Positions 7,346 to 16,640 of a stretch of DNA of 16,640 nt are shown here, one piece after another (within the stretch, counting starts at the first letter, position 1; every line of letters begins with the position of its first letter). Source of the DNA: Isohypsibius dastychi. Lineage: Eukaryota; Tardigrada; Eutardigrada; Parachela; Isohypsibiidae. The translations under genes and the position numbers were made by a program. The stretch covers positions 1-16,640 of the forward strand of contig JAQIWT010000657.1 in assembly GCA_034696485.1 (NCBI GenBank), given 5' to 3'. The notes under the pieces are model-generated. The model was not told where the DNA came from and ran no database searches. It saw only the letters and a list, made by a program, of their open reading frames with translations.

Positions 7346-10300
7346 ATGTCCGTTCGTGCAATGAAAAGCGTACGAGCCGTGTACGATTACAGTGGTACGA
7401 CAGGAGAAGGCCAACCGGTATACATCCATATTGGAGATCAATTTCAACTGCTGAATAAAACGAGCGCCGATTGGTGGCATGTGAAGCGCCACGATGGGCA
7501 TCAGTTACCCTTCTACGTCCCCGTCGACTGCGTTGAAGAGGTCTCTAGGACCGGTTTATCTCCTCGACGTGGATTGTCCAGAAGTGAACCGTTATTGACT
7601 CGAATACGGAGCTCCAGTGAACACGAAGAGCCTTCTCCTGAATGCACCGATGGTTCCAGTGATGGGGAAGTTGGAGAGTGCTTTGATAATCCAGTTTATG
7701 CTGTACCTAATGTGATTGCTCTTCCTGAGCTGGAAACTCGGCAAGATGTAAGTTTGAACTGTTTGCACTTCGCTTGACTTCGAGCAGGAGCTGACACTCT
7801 GTTTGTTGATTTGTTAAAATTAGATTAGTTGTTTGCATATCTTCTACATATTCCACATCCGGTCTAGTAATTTTATTTTGCATTTCCTTGTCGGAATCGC
7901 GCTGATTTTTTTGACTGTTGTTACTTCCGTTCGTGAATTTTTTGAAGCGAATCTACGCTGAGGAAAATCGTTGACCGGATGCATGGATTTTGTATTTTTA
8001 GCGGAGACTCGAGTTTCATAATTTTCCAGTCGAAAATTGATTTGTCCGAAATATAATCGTCTTATGTTTGAGTAATCGCAATCGAAATGCAAGTTTCCAC
8101 GGAATCGAATATTGAGATGAGCGATTTTCACGAATAACGTAACAGATGCAACGACTTTATCTATCCAGATCTAATTTCAGGAAAAAGAATAAGATGATCG
8201 ATTATGCTTCTTGAGAGGGTCCGTTCTCTCGTTGATCGCATGCCATTTCCTGTTTCCGTGCAACGTTTTAAATGTAATCGATTCACTTGCAAGTTAAACA
8301 ACGGGGAAAATGGAGATGACTTTTTGAATGCGCTGGAGTTATCTGATTAGAGACTGAATTTGAAAATGATTTGCAGCGTTTCTGGAGCGATGAAAGGCAG
8401 TTGAACCGTTGCGTAGTCAATTTTGCTAGAGCTGCATTTTTGATGTTTGTTGTTATTATCAAGCTCTTTTCATAGAGCTGTCGTAAAATCTATTCGAAGC
8501 GCTTCCTTATCATTTTACTGCGTTGCTTTAGTTGCAACGGTAGCCGAATGATCAGGAGAGTTTCTTCGCGTTGCGCTTGCAACTTTGAAGTGAATTTACG
8601 ACGTTTTATTATTTTTTTCGAGAAATCCACGAATTTGTTATTCTTTAGGATGCACCCTCGAGGACGCGTGTCATTTCCGCCGTGTATGAGAATATGAAAA
8701 TTTCCCTGGACTGTCCGCCGCCGCTGCCAAAAAAGAAAGACAATCCCGTGAGAAATCTGGAGGAATCGTGGCAGGAGTTTGAGGACTCGCTTGGGCGGAG
8801 ATTTTTTTTCAATTCACAAACCAATCTATCTTCTTGGAAACCGCCCCGAAAGGTCATGCATCTCCCTGTCGAGGTATGTAATGCGATATGGTCAGATATT
8901 GTCTCTTTTCCAGCCCGACTCTCACAACTCACTTCACCTAATTTGCATTTAGTCGGATTGTGTGACTGAGTTCGAGTCCAAGGTTAGCCCATCAAACGAA
9001 AAGCCCGTCAGTCAGCAGCAACAGAATGGTCATGAAACAAATAGTGAGGTGGAACGGAGACCGCTGCTAGTCGATGTAATAATCACACCGTTTCGGTTTT
9101 CTGTTTGAACGTGCTTTCATTGTGTTGGGTAATTGCAGGTCCCAGTATCTCAGCAGAATGCTCCCATTAGCCGCAATGTGAATTTCATGCCGCGCTTGAA
9201 TCGTTATAGTAGTTTGTTGGAGGATAAAAAAACCGTTGAAGCGCTGGCGCTACTGTCGCTGGAAAATGAGAAAGAAAACACGGAGGAGGACAAGCGGAAA
9301 ACCGCGACGCTTCCCATGCCGAGACGTCTGCCACCGAGTAAAGACTTTCTTGAGAAGAGGCAAATGATTGCAAATAAGGTCACGGTTCCGGAACGACATG
9401 TTCGAACGAGATCGGTGGTTGTTCTTACGGAGAGCCATATTTCGGAATTCGATCAGATTGTTATGAAAGCTGGCGGGATGAAGAACTCGAAAACTCTTCC
9501 GTCGACTGCGCTTGGGAAAACGTGGACCTCGGACAAGGTACAGTCCGGAATGTATTTCTTATATTGTTATCTTTTCGTATATTTTCTGCCATGATCCGGT
9601 CTTTCGGATCAAGTGTAGTTTGAGATTTTGCAAAATATTCACGTGAGAAATTTACGTATTTTCCATCCATCAGATTTTATAGTATGATTTTCTTGAGTTT
9701 TTTCCCATGACTTTCTTATATTCGAGACTCAAAGTTTTTCGGAAAGTTGGAAACTCAGCAGCGTTGTAGAAATTTGCTATGAAATCAGATTTTGATTCAA
9801 AATATTTCATAATTTCAACTTGAAATTATAATTTAGTCTAATTCAAATAGATTATCTGGATCAGTTCGCAGCACATGCAACTACGAAATTTGGTGTTATT
9901 TTATGTCTTATTATCGATTCGCCCGTTTTTTTCACGTATCATATTCATTTTTCATAAACACGTGGATTTGTGAGACTCACCTTGTTTTTTTGCAGAATGG
10001 GAGTCTGCAAGGAATTTTGAACGTAACAAGATACGGAAAGAAACTGAAGAAACAGTGGCTACCCTCGGTTGTTATCCTCAACGAAAGTTCACTGTCTGTC
10101 TTCCGGGTGCGTTCCCATGTGACCGATTACCAAATGGGAAGTTCTCATGTTCAGTTTTTGCAGCCTCCTTTCATGCTGGATCAGTCTCCTGAAATATTCG
10201 TTGATCTCTCTGGAGCGACAATCAAGTGGTCCAAGGAGAAGTCGCAGCGGAAAAACGTTTTTGAAGTAATAATTTTTTTAAGATTTTTAATATTTGGTCA

Positions 10301-12080
10301 GACAACAGTTGTTGCTGAATCATGGTTTTAAGAAATAAAATCAGCTCTTGATTTGTAATTCCTTTTCAGATATCCGCAGCCGATGGCGCTCAAGTGCTTA
10401 TTCAAGACGACGACAAAACAAAAGCTGATCAGTGGGTCAACAACATTGTGCAGACAATCGCCAAGCTCCCAGCTTTGTTATCGGATGATCTGTCTCCTAT
10501 CAAAGTCTTACCATCTCCTGTTGAGGAGCGGGTTAAAAATGAGCGACCCATGTCTCCTCGGTTGGCCAGAATATTAGGACGTCAGAAATCAGTGAAAAAC
10601 GGGATTGAGGAACCGGATGTCGAAAGCGTATCTTGCCTTTCTGTGCCAGCCATTTCCGGTCATAAGAAAAAGAAGTCCATGGATGAGATCGAGACTGCTG
10701 ATATCAAAATAAGGAAAATCAAAATTATTGAACGGCTGAAGAACTTTTTCAGTCGGCGACCCACTCTCGAGTCCTTGAAAGCCAAAGGCATAATTCGAGG
10801 TGAGCATTGAGCGTTTTCTGTTCAGTTTTCAGAAAGAGAAATAACAGTTGTAGCTGTTTTGAATTCTTTGTTTGATGTTCTTCTTCGTTCAACTGACGAC
10901 ATTTTTTGTCCAAAAATCATGTTTTTTAATAGGTGGATTTTATTTTTTGAAAGTTTCCTTGAACTCGGTTTTTAATTAAGTTTTTGATAGATTTGCTTTA
11001 ATCTTGAGATTATACTGTAATTGTATCTAAAATCTGATCTCGATTATTTTTGCATTGTTTTTAATTGCATTTAAAATCTTAGTATTCAAGATAAGTTTGA
11101 TAAGTTCGGTTTTAACTGGATGTTTGTGGAAGTATTTTTTTATTCGCATCAGGTGGTCTCAAGCGGTTCATGAAACAGAATTCAGATCTTTAGGTAATCT
11201 TTTTAATTTAACGAAATTTTCCTTTGCAGATGGGCCGGTATTCGGCTGTAATTTCGTCAAGTTATGCGAGCAGGAAAAGAACAACGTTCCTTCTTTTGTC
11301 AGACGGTGTGTGGCTGCCATAGAAAACAAAGGTATCTTATACAGTGTTTTGACAGGTTGTTTGTTTTTGTTGGGGCCGTATTGCTTATCTTCATCATTGC
11401 AGATCTTAAAACAGATGGTATTTACCGGGTCAGTGGAAACCTCTCCCAAGTGCAGAAGCTCCGTTTTCAAATCGACCAGGACAAGTACACCGGAATGGAA
11501 ACCGAGGAAGATGTGAATGTCCTCACGGGCTTGCTCAAATTATTTTTCCGGGAATTGAAGGAGCCTATGATACCGTTTCAGCTATATGATGCCCTGATGA
11601 AAGCCAATAGTAAGTATCTTGCGTGATTTGCTTTTTTTAGTTGTAGCTTTAGGGAATCCATTACCGATTTTTTTCCGTAGAAATCCAGGATAAGATTACC
11701 AAAGACAGACGATTTCGAGAACTCGTTGCCCAAATTCCGAACGCGAATGCCGAGACTCTACGGTTTTTATTCTGCCATTTGTATAGGTTTGTTGGTCGTT
11801 CTAGTCCTTTAGAATTGTTCAGGATTTTTATTTATTTGTATTGTAGTGTTGCAAAACTCGGTGATCAGAACCGGATGCATTTACCCAACTTGGCTATTGT
11901 TTTCGGACCGACATTGATGTGGCCGGAAATTCCTTCTACTAATCTGGCTATGGATATGGTAAGTCGCTAAAAAAACTTGACAATTGCAAAGTGAGATTCG
12001 AATCGATTATATAATTCCAGTGCAGGGCAGTTGGTCTAGTATTTCACGATTTCGTGGATAGTTTTTTTGCTTTTTTGTAA
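7346..12080 (+). CDS. Rho GTPase-activating protein with SH3, WW, PH and RhoGAP domains (ARHGAP9/12/15/27 family), 11 exons
   Basis: The family switches off Rho/Rac/Cdc42 GTPases at membranes and junctions. Coding exons: 7346-7747, 8649-8873, 8953-9075, 9139-9537, 9996-10265, 10370-10799, 11230-11331, 11403-11609, 11681-11786, 11847-11958, 12021-12080. All joins are in phase, giving 811 residues, typical for the family. SH3 is at about 8-66 (AVYDY, ADWWHV, FYVPVDCVEEV). WW is at about 171-201 (W175, W197). PH is at about 384-505, split between exons 5 and 6 (VDLSGATIKWSKEKS, W495). RhoGAP is about 617-811. Catalytic residues are visible: arginine finger R659 in GIYRVSGNL, K696 in LLKLFFREL, N769 in LPNLAIVFGPTL. 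FRELKEP replaces the usual FRELPEP. An NPVY motif lies at 115-118. The last exon completes the final helix; its exact end is the least certain part. The start is the first ATG before the SH3; a second ATG follows five codons later. Confidence 0.93.
7748..8648 (+). other. intron 1 of the RhoGAP gene (901 nt)
   Basis: Donor GTAAGT, acceptor TTCTTTAG, phase 0. It is the longest intron in the gene and separates the SH3 exon from the WW exon. It is T-rich on the plus strand. I saw no additional in-phase exon, repeat or RNA gene in it. A minus-strand frame at 8131-7844 has no recognisable features. Confidence 0.8.
9538..9995 (+). other. intron 4 of the RhoGAP gene (458 nt)
   Basis: Donor GTACAG, acceptor TTGTTTTTTTGCAG, phase 0, just before the PH exon. 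AT-rich. No feature was seen inside. Confidence 0.8.
10800..11229 (+). other. intron 6 of the RhoGAP gene (430 nt)
   Basis: Donor GTGAGC, acceptor TTTCCTTTGCAG, phase 1, between the PH/linker exon and the first RhoGAP-domain exon. It is strongly T-rich. No feature was seen inside. Confidence 0.8.
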
Positions 12081-13269
12081 ATGAATTTGAAATTTCGCGA
12101 TTCGGGTAAGTAATTCTCGCTCGAAGTTCAAAGATTTCATTAATTTGATTTAGTCTTTATCATATTTGATTTCCATCATGCTATAATTCGTTCCTCAAAA
12201 GAAGATGTTTGGAGTTTTTTTTAGCCTTGAGTCAGTCTGGATGAATTTTTAAAACAGATTTAAAACAGTTTTGTAATTATTATCCAAATTCAAACTCGGT
12301 CGAAATATTTTGCCTGTGTGATTCAGACTCCTGTTTTTCGTAGCTTTGCCAAAACCAAGTCGTCGAATATCTTCTATTGAACTTTCACGCCCTCTTCGAA
12401 ATTTCAACCCAATCGTGATTCCAGTATACCTTCCTCGTCTTTCACTGAACCGCTAACCGACTTTACGTCTGCTTATTTTCGGAAACTTTGTAATTTTAAT
12501 GACGCACGGAATTGTGTTTTTCCTTTTTAGCGACCAATAATGGATATCATTCTGTTTTTTGCGTTAAATTGCCGGACTTGAGTTCCTTCGAGGCAAATGT
12601 TTTTCAGCGTTTTTAACGAAACCAAATTATCGGCTCAGTCCGTTGATTGAAACTAAATCTCAGATGAAAAGATGAAAATGTATTATGAAAATCCATCTTT
12701 TATCCTGTTCGACCGGAAGTGGTATTAAGTAGACTCCCCACTGAAAACTGTTTTGCCAGCTGGCGGTTTTTTGTTGGAAAGATTATCTTTCTTCTGAATT
12801 GAGAAGGTATAATTGAAAGATGTTGGTGGGATTTGGCAATTGTCACGTAGGAGGGTGTCATGAAGTGCTTTTGAGACGACGTGTGGAAAGGTGATCAAAG
12901 GTACTTTAATAACTCGAAGAAGCTGTTTGTAAGTAATTGTTCTCAGTGTCGCCTGAAAGGCTTTTTGAATTCGAGATAGTTACCTGTAAATGGATCGGGC
13001 TGGGGTCCCCCGGGTCTTTCCTGCTTTTCCGGTGATGAAAGCGGATTTGTTATGGATGGTGCAGAAAGTTGCTTGCCCGCTGAGAGGCTTGCGTTGTAAA
13101 AAGGATGTTGCGGGGATTTGTCAGAGTAATTATTTTGACGTGTTGTAGGATGTGTTCCGGTGAAGGTTTTATTGATTAGAGGATCAGCGTGGCTTGATGC
13201 TATTGAGAGTCCGTATGACTCTTTTAATTATTAACAATTGGTCCAGGTTGACTACTTATCCAACTCTCG

Positions 13270-13491
13270 CTATCTCCCTTCCCTTTCCGGCGAATCAAAG
13301 TCGGTGGATACAATGGCATTTTTAATGACATTTTTCTTTTCAATTTGGGCTTTGCGCGGAGTAATCGGAGATTGCACTTGCAGCAGCAGGTTGGGGTATT
13401 TTTGATAGGGTGTAAAGTTTAATACTGTCTGCTGCGGGGCTTTTGTGGGAACGAGACCATCGGAAGTGATGAGTCCGATTTCAAATCTCAT
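13270..13491 (-). CDS. doubtful small open reading frame or unlinked exon
   Basis: ATG at 13491 opens a 73-residue frame with a mixed, protein-like composition, including LVPTKAPQQTVLNF, NLLLQVQSPITPRKAQ and a basic/acidic tail DFDSPEREGR. It lies in an otherwise gene-poor region. No family is recognised, and no confident splice sites flank it. It may be chance, a micropeptide, or an exon of an unrecognised minus-strand gene. Confidence 0.2.
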   Translation of the reverse strand: MRFEIGLITSDGLVPTKAPQQTVLNFTPYQKYPNLLLQVQSPITPRKAQIEKKNVIKNAIVSTDFDSPEREGR

Positions 13492-14536
13492 TTGAGGTGA
13501 AAGCTCCCGAAAATATGGAAATTAAGCCGGGAGGTTCTGGCTGTTATGAAATAAGTTGTAATTTGCGGACGGAAGGTGTTGATCGAATATCCGAAAATTG
13601 AATCCCGTTGATTGAACTCGAGCAAGTCAAATAATGTAAATATCCCAGCACATCAATTTTCAACCGTAAAGATGATCGTCAGTTCATCAGTTAATATCTA
13701 CATAGAATTATCCGGAATTTCATACGGGGATATTTTTTTCAAAAAACGAGAAATTTTGAGAACTTTCAACAATGGAAAAATACATTCGGCTTTTGACATA
13801 TGTGCTTGAATGTTCGTTTTGAATGATTAAGATGATCATAAGTGCACAATGAAATCGCATTGTTTTGAAATTAATGTAACACTTTTCAGTGCGCATTCAC
13901 CCTGAAAATAATATCAGTTTTGGTGAAATACAGGCGAGTTTTTGCTAAATTTCTTTACGTAAATATTCTGTTGGGTGTCGCTGTCTGGGAAACGTGTTGG
14001 AAGCGAAATGTTTGAGAATTCTTAATCGTTGTTTTCGGTAAGAAAATATGCATTTAATAAGTATAGAGATGAACAATACCGTAGTAGTGTTTCATCGAAA
14101 TGTATTGAAATCCCCGAAAACCGGAGATAACAGATCTTCACAGATTTAATAAACTCGATCATAACACGAACTCATGGTGTTTGTTTTTCGCGGAGACTGT
14201 TGTCCTGACGATTGAGATCCGCTGCAGTAAGTTGATTTGGAATTCCACTGTAGTTTGCGGATTATTTTCTCAGAAAATTACCATCTTTTCAATCAAAAAT
14301 TTGGGCTCTTTTATTCCATAATAAATATGGTCCAGACCTGATTCTACCGGCGAGGCGTGACAAATTCGCGTGCAGAGATAATAAGGGCTCAAACTAATCT
14401 TTAATTCAGACCTACTTGTTATCTGCATCTATGCGGAGTAACTTTCTTCCAGGCCAGCGGAATAAGAGGATGTCAGGTTAGAATAAATGGAAGAAACTTG
14501 CATGATTTTTCATGCGATTCGACGTAGAGAGCGGAG

Positions 14537-14549
14537 CACGCTGAGCGTG
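14537..14549. repeat. perfect 6-bp-arm palindrome CACGCT-G-AGCGTG
   Basis: Two 6-bp arms flank one central base. Flanking GAG and CTC extend the symmetry if one base is bulged. The size and symmetry suit a dimeric transcription-factor site or a small hairpin. It lies about 1.5 kb upstream of the MyT1-type gene. Confidence 0.45.
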
Positions 14550-14607
14550 TCTCTGATCAGCTTACGTGCCAGTTTAAAGTAAATCAAAAGCCAAGTGCAT
14601 CAGGGGC

Positions 14608-14682
14608 TTCCTGTTTTCTACCCTCCAGCTCTGAGGTCATGCTTTAAAACAAGTTGCTCCACTGGCTTTCCGCAACAGGAAG
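14608..14682. repeat. inverted repeat CTTCCTGTT / AACAGGAAG
   Basis: Perfect 9-bp arms at 14608-14616 and 14674-14682 are separated by 57 nt. The matching sequence continues loosely outward (AGGGG before, TCATCCCT after). Each arm carries a GGAA core of the kind bound by ETS-family factors. It could be a paired regulatory site or chance. Confidence 0.4.
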
Positions 14683-15649
14683 TCATCCCTAATATCTGCG
14701 AAATTATCATCCCGCACGAAGATGGTGGAGAATGTTCTCGGCGCTCATCATGGATGATTCAATCTCCTCTCGGCTCATGTAGTTAATTTGATCTCGTTTC
14801 TAGTCGAATTTCCACCAGCGGCGACCTCGTTTTGATCTTTGTTTGGATTTTTTTCTCGAGTGCGTCACTCCAGCAGTCCGAATTTATTTGCGCTCGCTTC
14901 TCTAAGCTTTTGGTTATAAAACAAAATTTCTGTTGAAACAGCAAATTACAAGGAAGTCCTTGACAAATTAAAAATAATCATTGTGAAAGGTCACGTGTTC
15001 ATTACCAGCTGAAACCGCTAACAAAGCATATCGCACATACTTATCTTCCCATTGAATTAGGATCCGTTTACGTTCTGGCAGGGTTAGCCCATCATCGTGA
15101 GAAATAAGCTGAAAATATTATCAATTTGGTATAACGCATGATTTTCATTTCTATGTAAATTCCGTAACTCGACAAACCTTTGGAGAATTGTTTCATAAGA
15201 TCCAGACAAATGCGGCTTTTTGCAGTTCTTAAACGTTATTTTATCAGTGGATACCTGCGACTTCGTTGCGGAATCTGCGGAAACGGTCGAGCGAGCGAGA
15301 TGACATTTAATTTCAACAACTTGTCATATTGAAGCTCAATATCTGATACTTTTTATAGAACCATCAAAAAGTCGAACATTCGAACAACTGGGAATAGAAA
15401 TTGAGTAACTGCAGTTTGAAATATCTGGAAACAGTTCGCGTTTCTTCAGCTTGGAATTTGAAGACACTTTCGAAACACCGATGAATCCGCGTGAAAGTCG
15501 TCTACCGAAATTTTGAACTAGCAAAATATTCCCTGCTTTGTTAACTTTTACTCGAAAGAAACGCATGAGAGACCGTTTTTTGAAAGGTCAGGCGGACATC
15601 TTGGAAACCACCTAAACTGAGTCGCAGCAACTTGTTTCTTCGTCTTTCT

Positions 15650-15681
15650 TACCCATACCTTCCCGGCGGTAGGTATGAGTA
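15650..15681. repeat. hairpin-forming inverted repeat, 11-bp arms
   Basis: TACCCATACCT (15650-15660) pairs with AGGTATGAGTA (15671-15681) with one mismatch, around a 10-nt GC-rich loop. It is the tightest hairpin noticed in the intergenic region, about 390 bp before the zinc-finger start codon. The stem is too short for a typical microRNA precursor; a regulatory palindrome is more likely. Confidence 0.5.
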
Positions 15682-16071
15682 CTTGAGTAGGCGGCAGTTG
15701 TTGCCTGTTTGGTGATTGTCCCTGCTACTTTTCGTCTTCCTTTTTCCCGAAACTGACTCGAGAGCAGCGGTGAAGCCAAGTTGAACTATCTATCCCGTCT
15801 TCCTCCCACATTTCCTACCTGGGAGCATAAACACAGTTGTGCATGACTGATCTGCAATAAGCCAATCAGGAAAGTTTGAGCCCAGCAAACCAGATCGATG
15901 GACAGGAGTAGTGAGTGAATGTGACATGTACCTGCACTCATCGCCAACCACCCATCTCATCCCGCAAACTTTTCCCAACATTTATTCTGTCATTTTTCAT
16001 CAACTTCAAATTCATTCCACCAAGTCTGCGAAAAAGTTTTGATCCGGAAATAATTAGGAACAAAGCAATCA

Positions 16072-16567
16072 ATGGAAGACGAGGTGAGTTGAATTAGCGT
16101 TTTTTAAAGGTCACGGATTTTATGTTTTGTATGATGCTTGCCAGGATAGCGGATCGGGGTGTTCGGAGGTTGGGACAGTTAATAAAAGGATGAAAATGGA
16201 TAAAGGAGAGGAAAATAGCGGGGAGAAGGCAAGCTGTCCGGAAACAATCTTGGCCAACCAGAGCGATGAAATAGCCCATACGGAACCATTTACGGCAGAC
16301 GATAGCGAGGAGAAATGCGAATCGCCTAATGCCCGATCCCCATTATCTCCCGCTAGAAGCGACGAAAATTATTCCGAAGCGGCCTCTTCCCTAAAAGGTT
16401 AATTGCTTGGAAAGCTTCCTGTACTAGACCGCACTGCCGGGATTTGATTTCGGAACACGGTTAATTATTTTTGAAAATGTGATTTGTTTTGCAGATGGGA
16501 AGCGATGCCCATTGCCCGGCTGTAATGGCAAAGGTCACGTCACCAACCTCTATCAGTTTCATCGCAG
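16072..16567 (+). CDS. ztf-11: MyT1/ST18-type C2HC zinc-finger transcription factor, first three coding exons (truncated at right edge)
   Basis: The MyT1 family promotes neuronal fate by repressing non-neuronal genes; C. elegans has one member, ztf-11. Exons: 16072-16083 (only Met-Glu-Asp-Glu, donor GTGAGT), 16145-16397 (acceptor CTTGCCAG, donor GTTAAT) and 16495-16567 (acceptor TTGTTTTGCAG, donor GTAAGA). Phases 0, 1 and 2 agree throughout. The second exon encodes an acidic, Ser-rich disordered stretch with SPLSPARS. Exon 3 encodes KRCPLPGCNGKGHVTNLYQF then HR, with C93, C98, H103 and H111 of the family's C-x4-C-x4-H-x7-H-x5-C finger; the final cysteine would be in the next exon outside the window. 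Later fingers are not seen. Naming rests on this single, very characteristic finger and the nematode setting. Confidence 0.85.
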
Positions 16568-16640
16568 GTAAGACACCCCCACCTTTTTCGCCTCTGCCTC
16601 CCTTGCGGTGAACAGATACAAGCTCGAAATCATTGATTTT

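Larger units (their letters stand above)
12081..16071. other. 4-kb region without a convincing gene, upstream of the MyT1-type gene
   Basis: This interval follows the RhoGAP stop codon and leads to the zinc-finger gene start. It should contain the RhoGAP 3' UTR (a GTAAGT just past the stop at 12106 could mark a 3' UTR intron) and the promoter and enhancers of the zinc-finger gene. Composition is AT-rich with GC-richer islands near 12985-13110. Short frames exist, but only the minus-strand frame at 13491-13270 looks at all protein-like. Palindromes and hairpins are listed separately. No tRNA, rRNA or transposon was recognised. Confidence 0.6.

Noticed and set aside
8963-8985. GAGTTCGAGTCCAAG resembling a tRNA T-loop
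   Set aside because: No matching D-arm, anticodon arm or acceptor stem, and it lies within exon 3 of the RhoGAP.
13878-13906. TTTTCAG / CTGAAAA inverted repeat
   Set aside because: Seven-bp AT-rich arms are expected by chance at this length and composition.

Overview
This is eukaryotic nuclear DNA, most likely from a nematode. Genes are split by spliceosomal introns, some only 53-62 nt long, with T-rich acceptors of the TTTTCAG, TTTGCAG or TTTAG type. The predicted proteins (glutaminyl cyclase, ARP6, SNIP1, a multidomain RhoGAP and a MyT1-type zinc-finger protein) are all animal families. The species cannot be named from the sequence. There are no bacterial, viral or CRISPR features.

Layout. 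Positions 1-1380 are uncertain. They hold an open plus-strand frame running in from the left edge (3-269) and, on the minus strand, candidate exons whose last one resembles the start of a titin/MLCK-like protein kinase domain. A two-exon glutaminyl-peptide cyclotransferase follows at 2664-1385 (minus). It is transcribed divergently, across about 305 bp carrying a C10 tract, from a three-exon ARP6 gene at 2970-4329 (plus). ARP6 converges on an intronless SNIP1 gene at 5584-4718 (minus). A gene-poor stretch at 5585-7345 contains a degenerate duplicated element. An eleven-exon gene at 7346-12080 (plus) encodes an 811-residue SH3-WW-PH-RhoGAP protein of the ARHGAP9/12/15/27 family. About 4 kb without a convincing gene (12081-16071) then leads to the first three coding exons of a MyT1/ST18-type zinc-finger gene resembling nematode ztf-11. 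That gene runs off the right edge.

The genes do not form one pathway. ARP6 (chromatin remodelling), SNIP1 (splicing and RNA processing) and the MyT1-type factor are nuclear. Glutaminyl cyclase acts in the secretory pathway, and the RhoGAP acts at the membrane and cytoskeleton. The regulatory interest lies in the shared glutaminyl cyclase/ARP6 promoter and the long region before the zinc-finger gene. Exon joins were worked out by hand from phase, GT-AG sites and remembered family sequence; none has been checked against transcripts or databases.
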